From assembly GCA_905250075.1 (NCBI GenBank), contig CAJNOP010000017.1, positions 409,017 through 473,016 on the forward strand: a stretch of 64,000 nucleotides of DNA, in the 5' to 3' direction. Under the pieces are notes generated by a model that searched no databases, was not told where the DNA came from, and was given only the letters and a program-made list of their open reading frames with translations. Of this stretch, positions 36,540-49,864 are shown piece after piece (positions within the stretch are counted from its first letter, which is position 1; each line of letters starts with the position of its first letter). The translations under genes and the position numbers were made by a program. Origin of the DNA: Rotaria sp. Silwood1 (Eukaryota > Rotifera > Eurotatoria > Philodinida > Philodinidae).

Positions 36540-39500
36540 CTAATCGGCAACAGGAATGAGTTTATCATCGACGGTACGTACAATAAAGCCAAGATCTTTT
36601 TCACGCATATTTTTAAGACTGTTCAATAATGCATCGAATGAAGAACCTGTTAGAAATGAACTACCTTTGCCACTATCTAATAAATGATCATGACCATTAT
36701 TTGTACTACTAGCTGTATCAAATGTACTAAATGGTGGAATAAGAATAGGTGAACGTGATCGAGATTCATTTGAACTTGAACCTCCTGATGATGTTCCTGT
36801 AAATGGATTTTGTAATGTTGAATTTACTTGTGATGTACGTTCACTATCACTTGTTGGATTACTAGCATTTCTATGAATACCTTTTGTATCCTTTGCTTTT
36901 TGATAATTTTCATTAGTTGATTGATGTGAATTAATATCATCAGCTTGGCTTGATAAATTTCGTGCATCTTCTTTACATATAAATAAGATTAATTAAAAAA
37001 ACAATTTTTCAACTAGTTTTTTTACTTACGTGTATCAATTTTAGCTGCCAAATTTGATGTAATTGTTGCTGTTGACGAAGGTGTTAAACTTGAACTAACC
37101 TTTGCTTGATTAAGTTCATCTGAAAGAGATGATAAACTTGGCTGTATGACTGGTTCAAAATGATGACTATGTATTGATGAATATCCATGGTGATTTGAAG
37201 ATGTTGTTGTACTTGATAAAATATCGGCTTCATATTGTTTTATTTTTTCATTTTTCGTATTATTATTTTTTTTATTGAAATTTCTTTCTAATTCTTTATC
37301 TTCATTAATAAAATCGTTAATTAAATCTCTTGAATTATTTTTCAATGGTGATTGACGTAATGATTGAAGAAATTCTCGAGCAAATTTACCTGGAGATGAT
37401 TCAAGAATTGATGAATCTTTTTTCTGTTGTTTTGTTTCATCTTGTTCTATAAGACGAGTTTCAAGTAATGTACGTAATGCATTTAATTGATCAGATACTC
37501 GTACACCAAAATCTTTTGATGGTGAACCTAAAAGTAAATCAAAATTAAATCTAAAATAACTAAATGGATTAAAGTTGTTCGCTTATGTTTATAATATTGT
37601 TAATTCTTTTAGAATGTGATGTACTTCCTTAATTTTTTAAAATGACTTTTCAATCTGTGTCTTTTATCAATAATTAAAAATTCTTGGTTTATTTTATTTT
37701 AGAAAAACTGATTGAACTAGTTCAATTGTAATCTGAAATCATTTCTTGAGCATTGAATATTTATAACTGTGTCGGTTGAAGAGAAAAAAAATTAAAACCT
37801 TTCAGTGTACAGTGGCGTTCAAAATTGATCATACACTGAGCACAAAAATAGATACATATTGATCACTAAAAACTGTTACATGTCATCCTTCTAAACGAGA
37901 AGACCCATTTCTAAAACATATCAGCAAATTTTCAGTTGAGTTCTCAGTCAAAATATTTTAAAAACTCGCGTTCTCGTTCGGGAAGATAAAATGTGACAGT
38001 TTTAATTGATCAATATGCATTCATTTTTGTGCTAGCTATAAGGAACAATTTTCAGCCAAATCAAAGAAAATCATTTTCACTATTTTTGATCTAACACAAC
38101 AAATATACGACTCATCAAGATGAAATTTTCAACGTATAGATTATTCAACGGGCGTAAAATCACTAAAATAATCTGCAGTTATTCTTGATTAAGTCGTGTA
38201 ATGACAATAAATGGTTACTTTTCTATTAACATTGCTTACTTTTCTATCCTATATACTTTCTTTAACTTTAAACAAACGAACAAACATCACTAGTTGACTT
38301 ATTATGCTCGATTGGAGATAGCAGAAGATGATTCAACCGATTGAGGATATGCTAGAAGAATGCTCTTCACTTCCTAATGATATGAATTTTACATAGGTAC
38401 ATATCGAAATAATTTCATTTATCTATTGAATAGGATCATTATTCGATGAGAAAAAAAATGAAGCTTTGATTAACTATTTTCATCAACAAAATCAAGGATG
38501 ACTTTTTTTCACATTATTTAGATGGTTCCTATTAAAGAACAACTGATGAAATTGAAAAGTCAGTTACCGTCGTATGTCCATATCGTATCTACTGACTCTC
38601 TATGACATACTTAGTCTGCAATGTCTTCTTTAACGATTTAATATCAACGCAACTAAGTAAATTATATAATATGGTTCATTTAAGTTTGTCCTAGTTTGTT
38701 TTTATTAATATAACTCCTTTATTTTGAAACATAACATATTTATCGAGAAAGTATGGAACGCACTACATTGTATGAAACATTGATCTTGAAGAATAAATAA
38801 AGTTAATAGAAGAAAAATTGTATTAGAAGAAAGTGGCGTTCTTTCCTACAATGTCAATTAAGTAGATTGTTCCTTTGAGTTTTGTTAATTTATATTTAAT
38901 TATAATAAATTAGTTCACAGATTATATTTATATAGGACTGTATCTACTAACATTCTAAACTAAGATAAAAACTGTTTTGAAAAGAAAGAGTTTAAAATGA
39001 TTCAATTTCATCTCATTATATGTTCGTTAGTTTATCTACATATGTTAGATACTTTCTATAATAGCATATATGGGTTGCATCAAAATAAATTCATAAGGTT
39101 ATTCCTTAATATATTCTGTCTCCAATCGATATATACCTTGATTAACATAGTAACAAACTTTGCCATACATTTTAAATAGAAGATATTATTAACGCATATC
39201 GGAAATTTATTATAAGGTATGTGTATGGTAATAGAGACATAAAAAGACAATGCGAAAAAATTCGAATAGTTACCATTGTACATGCGAATAGGCAATTACA
39301 AATGAAGAAAAATATTCTATTAGATACAAGTAACTTACTGTATGATGTTGATAGTAGCCATGGATCATTATTATTTGCTGATAATATTGGTGATATTGGC
39401 TGTTCTAATGTTCGATTAAAAACAAGCTTAACTTGATCGAGTGATGCCTGCACGGAATTATTTGATATTAATGCTGGTGAAGTTATAGATATTGGTATAG

Positions 39501-42500
39501 GTGTTGAAGTTGGTGCTGATAATAATAATGATTGTTCATTGATCTTACTAATGTTGTTTTGTTCATGAAAAAGATATTTATCTGTTTGTTCTTGTTCATT
39601 TTTCATACTAAGAATATTATTTGTTGTTTGATAATTTTCATTACGCGTTGCGTATGATGTATTTTTTGATGAATATGTTTTTCCACGATGAGTATTATGA
39701 CGTATTTTATCATATTCTTCAGAATCTGAACTATGCTGAACACGTAACGGTACTGTTCGTTGTTGTTGTTGATGGTGATGATAACGATTTGATGAAGGTC
39801 GAATAGTTGGATGAAATTTTTGAAAATTATTTGATGATGAAACTTTTGATTTTTTATTGTCAACTGAAGACTTTTTATCTCGATTAACATTTGTTAGACT
39901 ACTTGTTGATGATGCAGATTTAATAAGGCGAGTTTTTTGACGAGTTTTATTTGTTGATGAAAATGAATTTTTCGATTTATTCGAATAGGATGAATTTGAA
40001 AATTCATTTTGAGAATTTATTTCTCTTGATTTTAGTGTTGTTACGGATGATGGTCGTCGATTAGTACTTGTTAATCGATTTGATAAAATCGATAATAATT
40101 CATCACGATTAGTGAAAAATTCTGTTTGATCTCGTTGTGTTGCTTGTCGATCTGAATTAAGTGTTGGCTCCGTATCTCTTACAATGGTACTTGGATCATA
40201 TTGTTTATTTAGATTTAAATTTTCAAAGAATTCATTTTCTATTGTAGATTTTTGATATCGTTGACTATGCATTGCTACTTGTATTATTTTAGTTCCAAGA
40301 CTTTCGGTACCTATCATACTATTATATAGACTATCATCAGATGTTTGAATAGGAGCAACGTGAATAATTCTAGCTGTATTTGATGGTTCAACAGATGAAT
40401 TTGAAAGACAAGTAGTTGTTGGAGCTGGAACAACTTTCCATTGCCGTTCATTACCATCATCATACATAAGACGTGCGCTATTATATGATCGTTTGATTTC
40501 ATTTGTTTGTATTGATGAAGATGTTTTAATATTTGATTGTGGTTGTGGAAAATAACTCGATAGACTTTCATCAATATCATTTGTTTTCTTTTGTTGAAAC
40601 CGATTTAAATTATGTTTATTATTTTGTAGTTGATTATGAGGATTTGAATTTATAAGATATTCACGTGTTGATGATGTTAGTGATTTTAATGGAAGTTTAT
40701 CTCCACCACTACTAATTGGAAGATCATCATCGGCTATTTGCCAATCAATATCGATTGGTTTTGTGGTAAGACCATCAACATCTAATATCAAAAACAAAAA
40801 AAAAACATTTAATTGAAAATTATACATTAAATACACGAAGAAAACAGCTATTCTCCTATGGACTATTCCCTTAGAATATCACGAATCATTCTTTCCTTTC
40901 ATTCTAGGAATTAAGGACATAGTATCATCTACTGGTGACAACTAGTATGTAAAGTCAATGAAATGACTTTATACGTAGCAGAAAACTAGTACTGTCTATA
41001 GATAGGCGAACCGTAGTAAGCAGTCTCAAATCTATGGTTTTATTTTAATTCAGAAAATGTCGATCATAAAACAACACAGCTAGCATCAAGAGTATGATCA
41101 AAATAAGTGTTTAGCGTTATACATGTGAAAATATTTGAGAACAGAAAATTACGGGAGAGAAATAGCTGATTCTGGAAATAGAAATCTTTTTCGAATCATT
41201 GGCACTTATTTAGAATCATAAAATAAATTATTTCTCATTTGATCACAAAAAGTGTATTTATATTCAAACCTGTTTGATTTGTTGACATATAAATGCGTTG
41301 ATCAACTGATGCAATAAGTCGATGAACTGGTGTTGATGCTGTTGCTGGTTTAAATGTTCGTTGTGGTTTTTCTTGAAGAATTTCTTCTTCTTTTAAAGTA
41401 TCATCAAAATAACTCAGTTGTATATTTGTCATTGGCATTGATCGATGTCGATGACGAATACTAATATCACGAATACGTGAGGCATATTGAAGAGTATTTA
41501 ATGAACATTGACAGCAATCATCAGGTGGAGATACATTTGCCATCAGACAAGTACGTGTTTTTGAACCAACAAGGGAATCACGTAATATATGGGTTAATTT
41601 ACTTTGTCGAAATGGTGCATGAGAATGTGTCATATCCATTGACCGAATACACTCTTTTAATGCTAATAATGACCAATTTATTTGTGCACCTTCACGACGA
41701 GTTTGTCGTTGATTATTTTGAGCATCTGTTGCACGTTCACTACCCGCCAAATCGATGAATATAAGTCTAAGAAAAAAACCACCGGAAAAAAGAATTCATT
41801 TTTTCATGTCAAACATACCAATTTGAACAATTTTAGAATTTATTAGATTTTATGCTAAGATATTCTCACAAGTAACGAATGAAAGGAAATATTTGTCATG
41901 ATCTAGATCTTCTTCACATACAATAAGATATATTCAACAAGTGTGTTTCTTATAACGAGTGATCGAAAAGTTCTTAGACAAGATGTTTGTTCACTTGTGG
42001 CTCGTGAGAAAGTATTTTCGATGAGTTAAGAGCAAAGGTTTGTTCTCTTTTTGAATATGGACTTAGAAATTTTGCTTCAGTTTTTGTTTCAGAAATGTTT
42101 GAAAAGTTCAAAAAATTAACTTTGAACGACGGACATTTCTAGTGAACGTGCTTGTTTATTTTGGCCTACTTGAAAGCATTTCCGACAAGTCAAAAACCAT
42201 AGGTTGTGACCAGATTCGAATACGGACTTAGGAATATCGTATCTTTTTTTGTTCAAGAGTACTGAGAGATTTTTCGAAAGATCTGAATTATTATTTTTAA
42301 TGGTGAGCCGATAGGATTTTTGTTTGCCCTATAAGTTCCTTGTTGAACATGCTAAAAATTGTTGAAATCGATCACTTTGTAGAGAGGACATTTCACTACA
42401 AAAAATGATATTGAACTAAGTCGTAGCTGTTATCGAAGTGAAGCTATGAGTGATTTTTCAAGAGCTTCTTGCAACGTAAAATGGTCATCGATTTTTCAAA

Positions 42501-45500
42501 AATGAGTATTTACGAAAAACAAAAAGAAACGTAAAATGGTGCATCTGGTAATTTTGGAGTCGCAATAATGAAAATACAAAAATTTCCCATTGAAACTAAT
42601 TTTTTAGACTTTTCAAAGATTATTTCAGTACTGGCGAACAAAAAAATGAAACAATATATCTAAGTTCATATTCGAAAAGAATACACAATTGTGGTTCTGA
42701 CTCATAACTTTCGACTCGTCAGAACTATTTTCGAATGGATTAATGTTGAATAAATATGTTGTCTAAAAACTTTCCGAGCACTCATTTGGTAATCGTCCTT
42801 CTCAATGGTTTTCATCCTTATTTTCATCATATGTAAAATCATTCGTCGACTATTGTTATTCTTAGATATATTAATGAAGTTACAGGTTTATAAAAACAGA
42901 TTGCACACATATCTATTAATTAGACTTTATAGACTATAGGACTCGATGATTCTGCTTTGATAAAAATTGCTTATAATATTTTGTTTAAACTTTGATTTAT
43001 TGCATTACATATGAGGCTTCATTTACTTAAAATATCATATTGAAGAAAAGTAACTTCACTTGTAATAAAATTTAATTCATAATTATAGTAACAAATGCAA
43101 GCGAAATGATACATATCATATTTGCTTTAGGAAGTCAACCTATTGAGACAAAGTTTTATATATTCTCGTCTAAAAGAACAATCAAAATTGAAGAGCATAA
43201 TAGTTTTCATTAACCCTCAAACTCTAATAGTACAAAGAAAACGTCTTAAAATATATTGATCGAAATTCGACCTTCATTCTTGTATATCTTTGGTAGGCAC
43301 TGCAGGATTCATTTAGACATCATCTAGCAGAATAAATAGTAAGTTCCCTGGAGATGAAATAGCAAGGCCATAAATATTTTCATTCTTAATTAACTTTTTT
43401 TTAAATAAACCTATCAATTCTTAACTTACCTAAAACTTTCGGATGTATCATAATTATTTTGTAATGTTATTTGAAAAACAGCGTGTGATCGTGATGAATT
43501 GGAATTAAATGCACTTTTTCCATGATGTCTTCTTGTCAGACCATCATCAATAACACAACGTAAACTATCTAAAGTTTTTAATACAATTTCAGTTGCACCA
43601 ATTACATTAACATGATGTTCACCATCTTCACGTACAAATAATCTAGATAATTTATTTTGAAAAAAAATTGAAAGTTTATTGTTAGAAAAAAGAAAACAAT
43701 CAAACCTTTTTCCAGCATTAACTAAATCATAAACTTGATTATTATATATTTCATAAAATGAACAAACAAGTTTATTTTCGAAATTAATCTCTTGTAAAAG
43801 TAATTGTGTACAATAAATTAATAAACCATCACTATTTTTATTACCAAATATTGTATGACTTTTACCTTAAAATATTTCAATAGACTTTGAAAAAGAGATA
43901 AACAAAATTTCATATAATAACAAACCAGATCCTGTTTGTCCAAAGCAAATATATGTTAAATTATGACGATGACTTGTTGATATAAATGGTAATACAGTAG
44001 ATTCAAATATATATTTATTTGATGCATCAGATCCATACACTTGATCAAATTCAAATTCTGTCTATTAAAAACAAAACTCAATGAGAAAAATATTCATTTT
44101 TCTCTTAAAAATGAGTATACCTTTTTAAGTAATGGTGTGCAATCAAGATTTGCTTTATTTTCTGAAATAATAATACGTTTATTATCTGGTACAGATATCA
44201 TATCTTGAAAATTAGATTCCGTAGATAATAATGGTCGTTTTCGAGCATAGACATATATTTCAGCTGGTTTACCATATGAGATTATATCATTTGTATGATG
44301 TGAAGATGAAACAAATATTGAACCATGATGTATATTTGATGAAAAATGATAATTAGCACGATATGAAATATTTCGAGGACGTTTATTGCTTGGAATACCG
44401 TAATTATATGATTTAACCTAGTTGAAGAACAAATGTTATTAAATGCTGACAATAAACTAGTGAAGAAAATGAAATCAGATTTTCCATTCGATGAAGATGT
44501 TATGCATTTTTTTACATTTTTGTAAAAACGGTGAATTTCTATCGAGCAAATAGATGAATTATAACCGATTCTTTATTTGTTAATTATTAAATATTTTGAG
44601 ATTGAATTTATAAGATTGATGTTAACAAGTTACCAATGATATCTATGTTCTAATATTTATTTTGAATCTTCTCACAATGATTCGAAATATTCACCATTCA
44701 AATGTCATACGATATTAGAAATTTCAACTAGTAACTTTTTTCTTTTTAGATAATTGAGAAGTGTGAACGAAAATAGGAAATTATTCAATCTATAATTAAC
44801 AAAGCACGATTGGCTTTGGAAGTGTCAATGAGATTAAAGTATTAGTCTGTACGAAATGTTTGCTATTATGTAGACTATACATATATATTATCTATGATTA
44901 AAAGAGAAAAACATATAATTTATAATATTCATATTTTTCTCTTTATTGTTATGCTTGAATAACCTGCATCACACCCGTTTAATATTGAATCATGTTATCG
45001 TTCTATAAATACAGAAGAAGATCTAAAAGTGGAGAAGTCAATGCAGCTGATATTTTATTCATAAGTGAAGTTCAATGAGACTGGTCAAAGTCTAGAAGGT
45101 TTTGTCTCCATGCATTGTCTTCCTCAAGATATTATCGTTTCGCTGAATTTTATACCTCTGGTACAGTATTCATAAAAACACTGAAATGGAGATATTTCGA
45201 ACTAGCACTTTACACATATCTAGGTTTGATTGTTCCGAAAATACTTCAGAAGTTTCAGTTGAAAACCATGTTTTCTTGAAATATTAAAGAATCAAAAAGA
45301 GTCTGTGGGATTAGAAAAGATCAGAAAACTGACCGTCTTCAATGTGCTACATTTCAAGAAGAATACATTCGTTTAATCTGAAACCTTTAGGGCATTCTAA
45401 GGATCACAAGATGCATGTATGCGTAATATTTCAGTTTACAATACTGTCATTTGAGCTTTTCACGAGTATTTTGCTAGAGGCATAAAAATTTAATAAAACA

Positions 45501-46643
45501 ATAATAACTCGAGAAGAATAATGCATGATGAAAAAAAACTTTTTAACCTTTGACGAATCTCATTGGAGTGTGCTTACAAAGAAAAGTATCAGTTCAATCG
45601 ACGATCCAAACTTAGAGAAGGTTCCTTCGTATAAAGAAGTTGAATACTGTTTCTAGTGTGATTTGAATTATTAACTAAATTGTACATCATAATAACGAAA
45701 ATTCATCTAAAAACAAAGGTCTTCTTCGTTGTGTGAAAAAAAAGAGCATCTCAGAGAGAACTATGTTCTTCTAATCAAAACTACCAGTAAAAAACAACGG
45801 AAACACTGAATTGCTTTCAGAATTTTTTTTCTCAAAAATTTTACTATCATGTCTATTATGAAGTTGTTCTTCTTTATCATGAATATGACCTTGTCAGATG
45901 CTTATCGATATGAAACGAATACTATATAAGTCTGATGGTTGAAATAATAGTTTCTATATGTATTTAGTCTTAATAGATACCGTAATATGTTCATATCTAT
46001 ATTACATTTGTTTCTTCTGTTGTATTCATAGATTTTTCTTAGTGAAATTTCATCTATTAAAATTTCTTACTTTAACATGTTGAATAGCTGGTCGGCTTAA
46101 AAATGATTTTGCTCCTGAATGCCGTTGATTATTAGTTTCTGTTGGTATAGTAAAATGTTGTCGACTAAGAACTGTTGATGGCCTTTTTGAAACAGTTTCA
46201 TCGGATTTATTTCTAATTGATTTTGTTGTTGCCATTGATGCTGATGATGAACGTCCAGTAGGTCCCATTGAACTTATTGATCGTTTTGATTTTAACTTTT
46301 CAGTTGATTGTTTTTTTATTGTTGCTTGAGAATTTCGTTGTTGAACAGTTTCATCACTCCAACTAGCTTGAATAGGTATAGATTTTATTGTTGATTGTTG
46401 TTTATTTGTTTTATTTGAATTAAAATAATGTGGACAAATTTTTCCTTCGCGTGTTGCTTCTTTTAGAACATCAAGTAAAGCAATAAGGCGAAGTAGTTGT
46501 TGTTCGTTAAAATTCAATTTTTCAAAATGTTCTGCATGAAAATGTGCTAATGCACCAGCTGAATCATAACCAAGTGAACGAAATAATCCAACATATTGAT
46601 CGAGGTCAACGGCTTTTAAAGCCTTGAAAAGACATTTTGTCAT
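36540..46643 (-). CDS. KIF24: Kinesin-13 motor with N-terminal SAM domain, KIF24-like
   Basis: Nine exons: 46643-46071, 44417-44121, 44061-43926, 43865-43706, 43642-43430, 41766-41270, 40781-39339, 37527-37030 and 36970-36540. Phases agree throughout and give 1415 aa, close to vertebrate KIF24. A SAM domain (about 5-62; LDQYVGLFRSLGYD) and a low-complexity linker precede a central motor: IYVYARKRPL (about 245), P-loop GQTGSGKS (about 330), switch I NSNSSRSH (about 434), switch II DLAGSER (about 464), and LLALKECIRS followed by PFRQSKLT, typical of kinesin-13. The motor ends near 560. The rest is Ser/Asn/Gln-rich, with a conserved-looking acidic-hydrophobic C-terminus. Kinesin-13s depolymerise microtubules; KIF24 acts at centrioles and restrains cilium formation. 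INKS before LLALKE is INWS here. Introns 1, 5 and 7 exceed 1.6 kb and carry repeats. Confidence 0.92.
37816..38040. mobile_element. Short MITE in KIF24 intron 7
   Basis: The left segment agcacaaaaatagatacata (about 37837) and following tattgatcactaaaaactgt reappear inverted at about 37995-38035. Just outside the left arm is cagtggcgttcaaaattgat, which resembles Tc1/mariner-type ends. There is no coding sequence. The element of about 220 bp is probably a miniature Tc1/mariner derivative. Confidence 0.55.
41954..42787. mobile_element. Mariner-type non-autonomous element in KIF24 intron 5
   Basis: The left end aacgagtgatcgaaaagttc, continuing ttagacaagatgttt, matches the inverted right end aaatgagtgctcggaaagtt, continuing tttagacaacatattt, over about 36 bp. 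Similarity continues inward for another 150 bp or more, including gaatatggacttag and its inverted partner. A further direct copy of the inner unit lies at about 42150-42300. At 834 bp with no transposase frame, it is a MITE-like derivative. It fills half of the 1.66 kb intron that splits the motor domain. Confidence 0.65.
45068..45585. mobile_element. Imperfect foldback element in KIF24 intron 1
   Basis: The left arm from caatgagactggtcaaagtc (about 45073) through atgcattgtcttcctcaaga pairs with the inverted right arm ending gacgaatctcattggag at about 45573. The arms are about 240 bp and perhaps 70% identical, with the centre near 45330. There is no coding sequence. A central phrase gaagtttcagttgaaaacca also occurs, slightly changed, in the cadherin-intron element at 25795-26457, so the two may be old members of one family. 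Confidence 0.55.
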
Positions 46644-49600
46644 TGTTTTTTTGAAAATATTGAGTTAGATAGATAGATGTAGAAGAATAGAAATTTTATT
46701 GATGCATTTAAAAGAGAATATAATAAAAAGAAAATTTATAAATCACAAAGTTGAATTAGTATTGATCATGATTAAATATTGAAAAGAAATCGAATGGTTT
46801 GTTTTATATTTCTTTTAAATCAATTTACTAATTCGATAGTTTTGTTACCATTAATAATGTCAATAGAACAAATGTAACTAAGTGATACAACAATCTTTAT
46901 TCAATATGCAAAAAAAATTAAATAAGTTTTTTGTAAAAATAAAAAATGAGAAGAAAAGCTTTTTTTAGCTGATGATTTTTATAAAATTAAAAATAAATTT
47001 ATAAAAAGAAGACAATTAAATATATCAGCGACATCTAGATTTGAAAGAATCTATTTCGGTTTCGGTTTTATGATAGTAGGTCAAAGATAAATAGTATTCT
47101 TGATTATGAATATAATATATCGTTGTTCACTTGTAAACGAAGCATAAATATATGAAAATAACATATAAAGTTTTCAAAGATGAGTCTATGTATAATAGTT
47201 GTTCTTCTTTCTGTATGATTTACAAGTTTCTATTGTAAACACTTGAAAGATTCAGACAAAATGGTACAGGTTATTGGAAAATTTTCATTTTTTCCCAGCA
47301 AAATCGAACGAATATGTTCATTTTTTTTGCTTACTAATCCCTATAATAAGGGTTGAACCCTCAATCTTGGTTACCACGAATACTTCTGATTGTACACTAG
47401 TTTTTCGTTAACACGATTTAAAAATCAATTCATACTCAGCTTCGAAACACATTGCTAAAATCAAATAATAAAAGGACAGTAGTTCGTAACTTGAACCGTA
47501 TATTGATTATTCTTCTGTACGAAATCTATAAATCGTAGCAAAACAGGGAAAAAATTCAATAGTGAAAAACAACAGATTTTTTGTGTGTACATCAATCACA
47601 ATCGCTAAAAAAAGAAGCTTCATGTAATTTATCTTATTTAATGTCGACAAATTGGTTTTGAAATCATTTGATTATATGGTTAATCGATCGGTACGATAAT
47701 TGTCAATTGGTTATTGTTTGAATGTTGTGCATTTATTGTCACTTCTTTATCTTATAACTAATCACGCATTTTGAAACTTCATCACAATTCAACGTAAAAG
47801 ATTGTGTTAAAAAAGAGTGCAATAATATAATAAAAATATTTCTCTCTTGTTACATGGTAATATCGATATGTTTCGAATGAATGAGATCGATGATCTTTCA
47901 TTTGAAAAAATATAATATTCTAACAATCACTGTTATTTGTTTTCATAATAAACACTCTTATAGGAATAACTATTAAGGATTAAACTTGCTGCTATTTGAA
48001 TTTTTTTCAACCGGGCCGATTGGTTTAGTTTAATATATCAGTTAACTAAGTAGTTTCTTCGAGAAAGTTTATTATAAAGTGCCATGACTACATGCAATTT
48101 GAAACTTGTATAACTATAGTAATCTCGTATAGTAAGAAATAATATTATAGTTTGTAATATTTGATATCCACTAAGACTAAGAATGCTGGAAGAACTCTTT
48201 AAGAATTTTTCATTTAGTGACTCACAACAACTGATATCGGACAAAATCTACGGTTTGTTTTGTCTGACATATTTTAATACAGATGACTTCTATCTAAGAA
48301 TTAATAAGTTTGTTATTTTCTTCTTTAACATTGTGATTTCATGCAAGTAAAAGGTTTCTGAATTTGTCAAAGGCAACTACTTCCGATAGAAAGAGAAAAT
48401 GAACTACGGAGCTCAATTTTTGTACTCAAATTCATATATTCTTCTTGTTTCTTTAATGCCTAGATATTTTTACCTTGCCATACGACTAGCTATAGCCATC
48501 ACTTTGACAATATAGGGTGTCCAGTAAGTTACTTCACAAAGAAAAACTTGAATATCTCTATTACGGCTCGACCAAGCGAACTCATTTTTTACCAACGATA
48601 GAGGCATGTTCACACTCCAGATCCATACGGACAAGGTTGGTGAGACTCTTTGCTAAGTATCACTATTGATCTCAACAAGAAAATTTTACTTTTTCACAGG
48701 TACGGCAAAAAACAATGTACCGGCTGGTGCAAAAGTCAGTCTACAACAAGAGCGAAAGGTACCCTTTCTTGTTGTTCCTTTTTATTTGATGACCATTATG
48801 AATTTTCTCTACATATGATAGCTCAATCATATTCAGATTCTATCTTCTGTATTTTAACGACAAAAAAGTTCCATTACATTTGCAAGTTTCGTTAGAACTA
48901 TCTATCGATGTTGATTTGCAACTATTGTGTATCTGTTATTGATCATGAAAGTGATCGAAATTGCAAAGTAAACTGGTATCAATAAAACAGTACAGTTATT
49001 AGCAATAAGAAGGCACATTGTTTTAACTTTTAATATCAACCTTGGTAACAAAAAAAAACTAATTCATCGAATTTTAAGAGATATGTAGATCAATTTACTT
49101 GAGTCTATGTTTTGAAGATTCTGTTCATATAAGATTGGCATGAAGCAAATGTTTCCATATCAAGTTTTAAGAACACTCTGACTGCAAGCGTAAAACATTT
49201 CAATCAACTTCCAACTCTATTTTACATCAAACCTTTTTGTCAATAAAATCGACTATTCGAAGGTAGAGGCAGATGATTGTCTCTTTTATATCTTTTATAT
49301 CGTTCATACATGTCATTTTGTTGCTTTTCCTGATAACTATTAGTTATATATAAATTTTATTTGTTACATGAATAAATCAATTTTTCTCTATTTTGAATAT
49401 ATCATCAAAATTAGTGACGTAACCGAATGTAGCTAGAGATGACTCGGCCTTTCCTCCCACTATAAACAGTTGACTACCGAGTTAAATGAGGACTAAGTAC
49501 TTTCTGAAAGCGCTATCAATGGGTCTCCATCCCTTCTGCATACATAGTCAAGGATGTTGAGCTTCCTTTCTACATTTTCTTTCTGGTTACGTCATCAATC

Positions 49601-49864
49601 AAAAAAAAATCTACGAACTTGTTTTACTTTTTCATCGTATATTTGCATTATTTTCAAAACTTCTAACTAAGCATTAGAATTATATTATGAATCATAATCA
49701 AGTAATCGAATTGAGCACAAGAGTTTTGTTTGACTATCCAAACAACTGACTATTAAGAACGAGACAATCGTTAATTACATATTTTTCTTTCTGAAAATTG
49801 ATCAACGGAATCCATAGTTTTGTTTACATTAGTACATAGAAAAAAAAGTCAAAACGAGAAGAAT
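46644..49864. other. Intergenic, no gene supported
   Basis: About 3.2 kb upstream of KIF24. At about 48514 the sequence gggtgtccagtaagttactt looks like the terminal repeat of a mariner/IS630-type transposon, but no partner end or transposase was found. The frame at 48650-48895 lies beside it and is not recognisable. The KIF24 promoter should be near 46650-47000. Confidence 0.4.

Noticed and set aside
39603-39890. Minus-strand frame of 95 codons in a different phase
   Set aside because: Overlaps KIF24 exon 7 in another frame; an artefact of the Asn/Ser/Gln-rich coding sequence.
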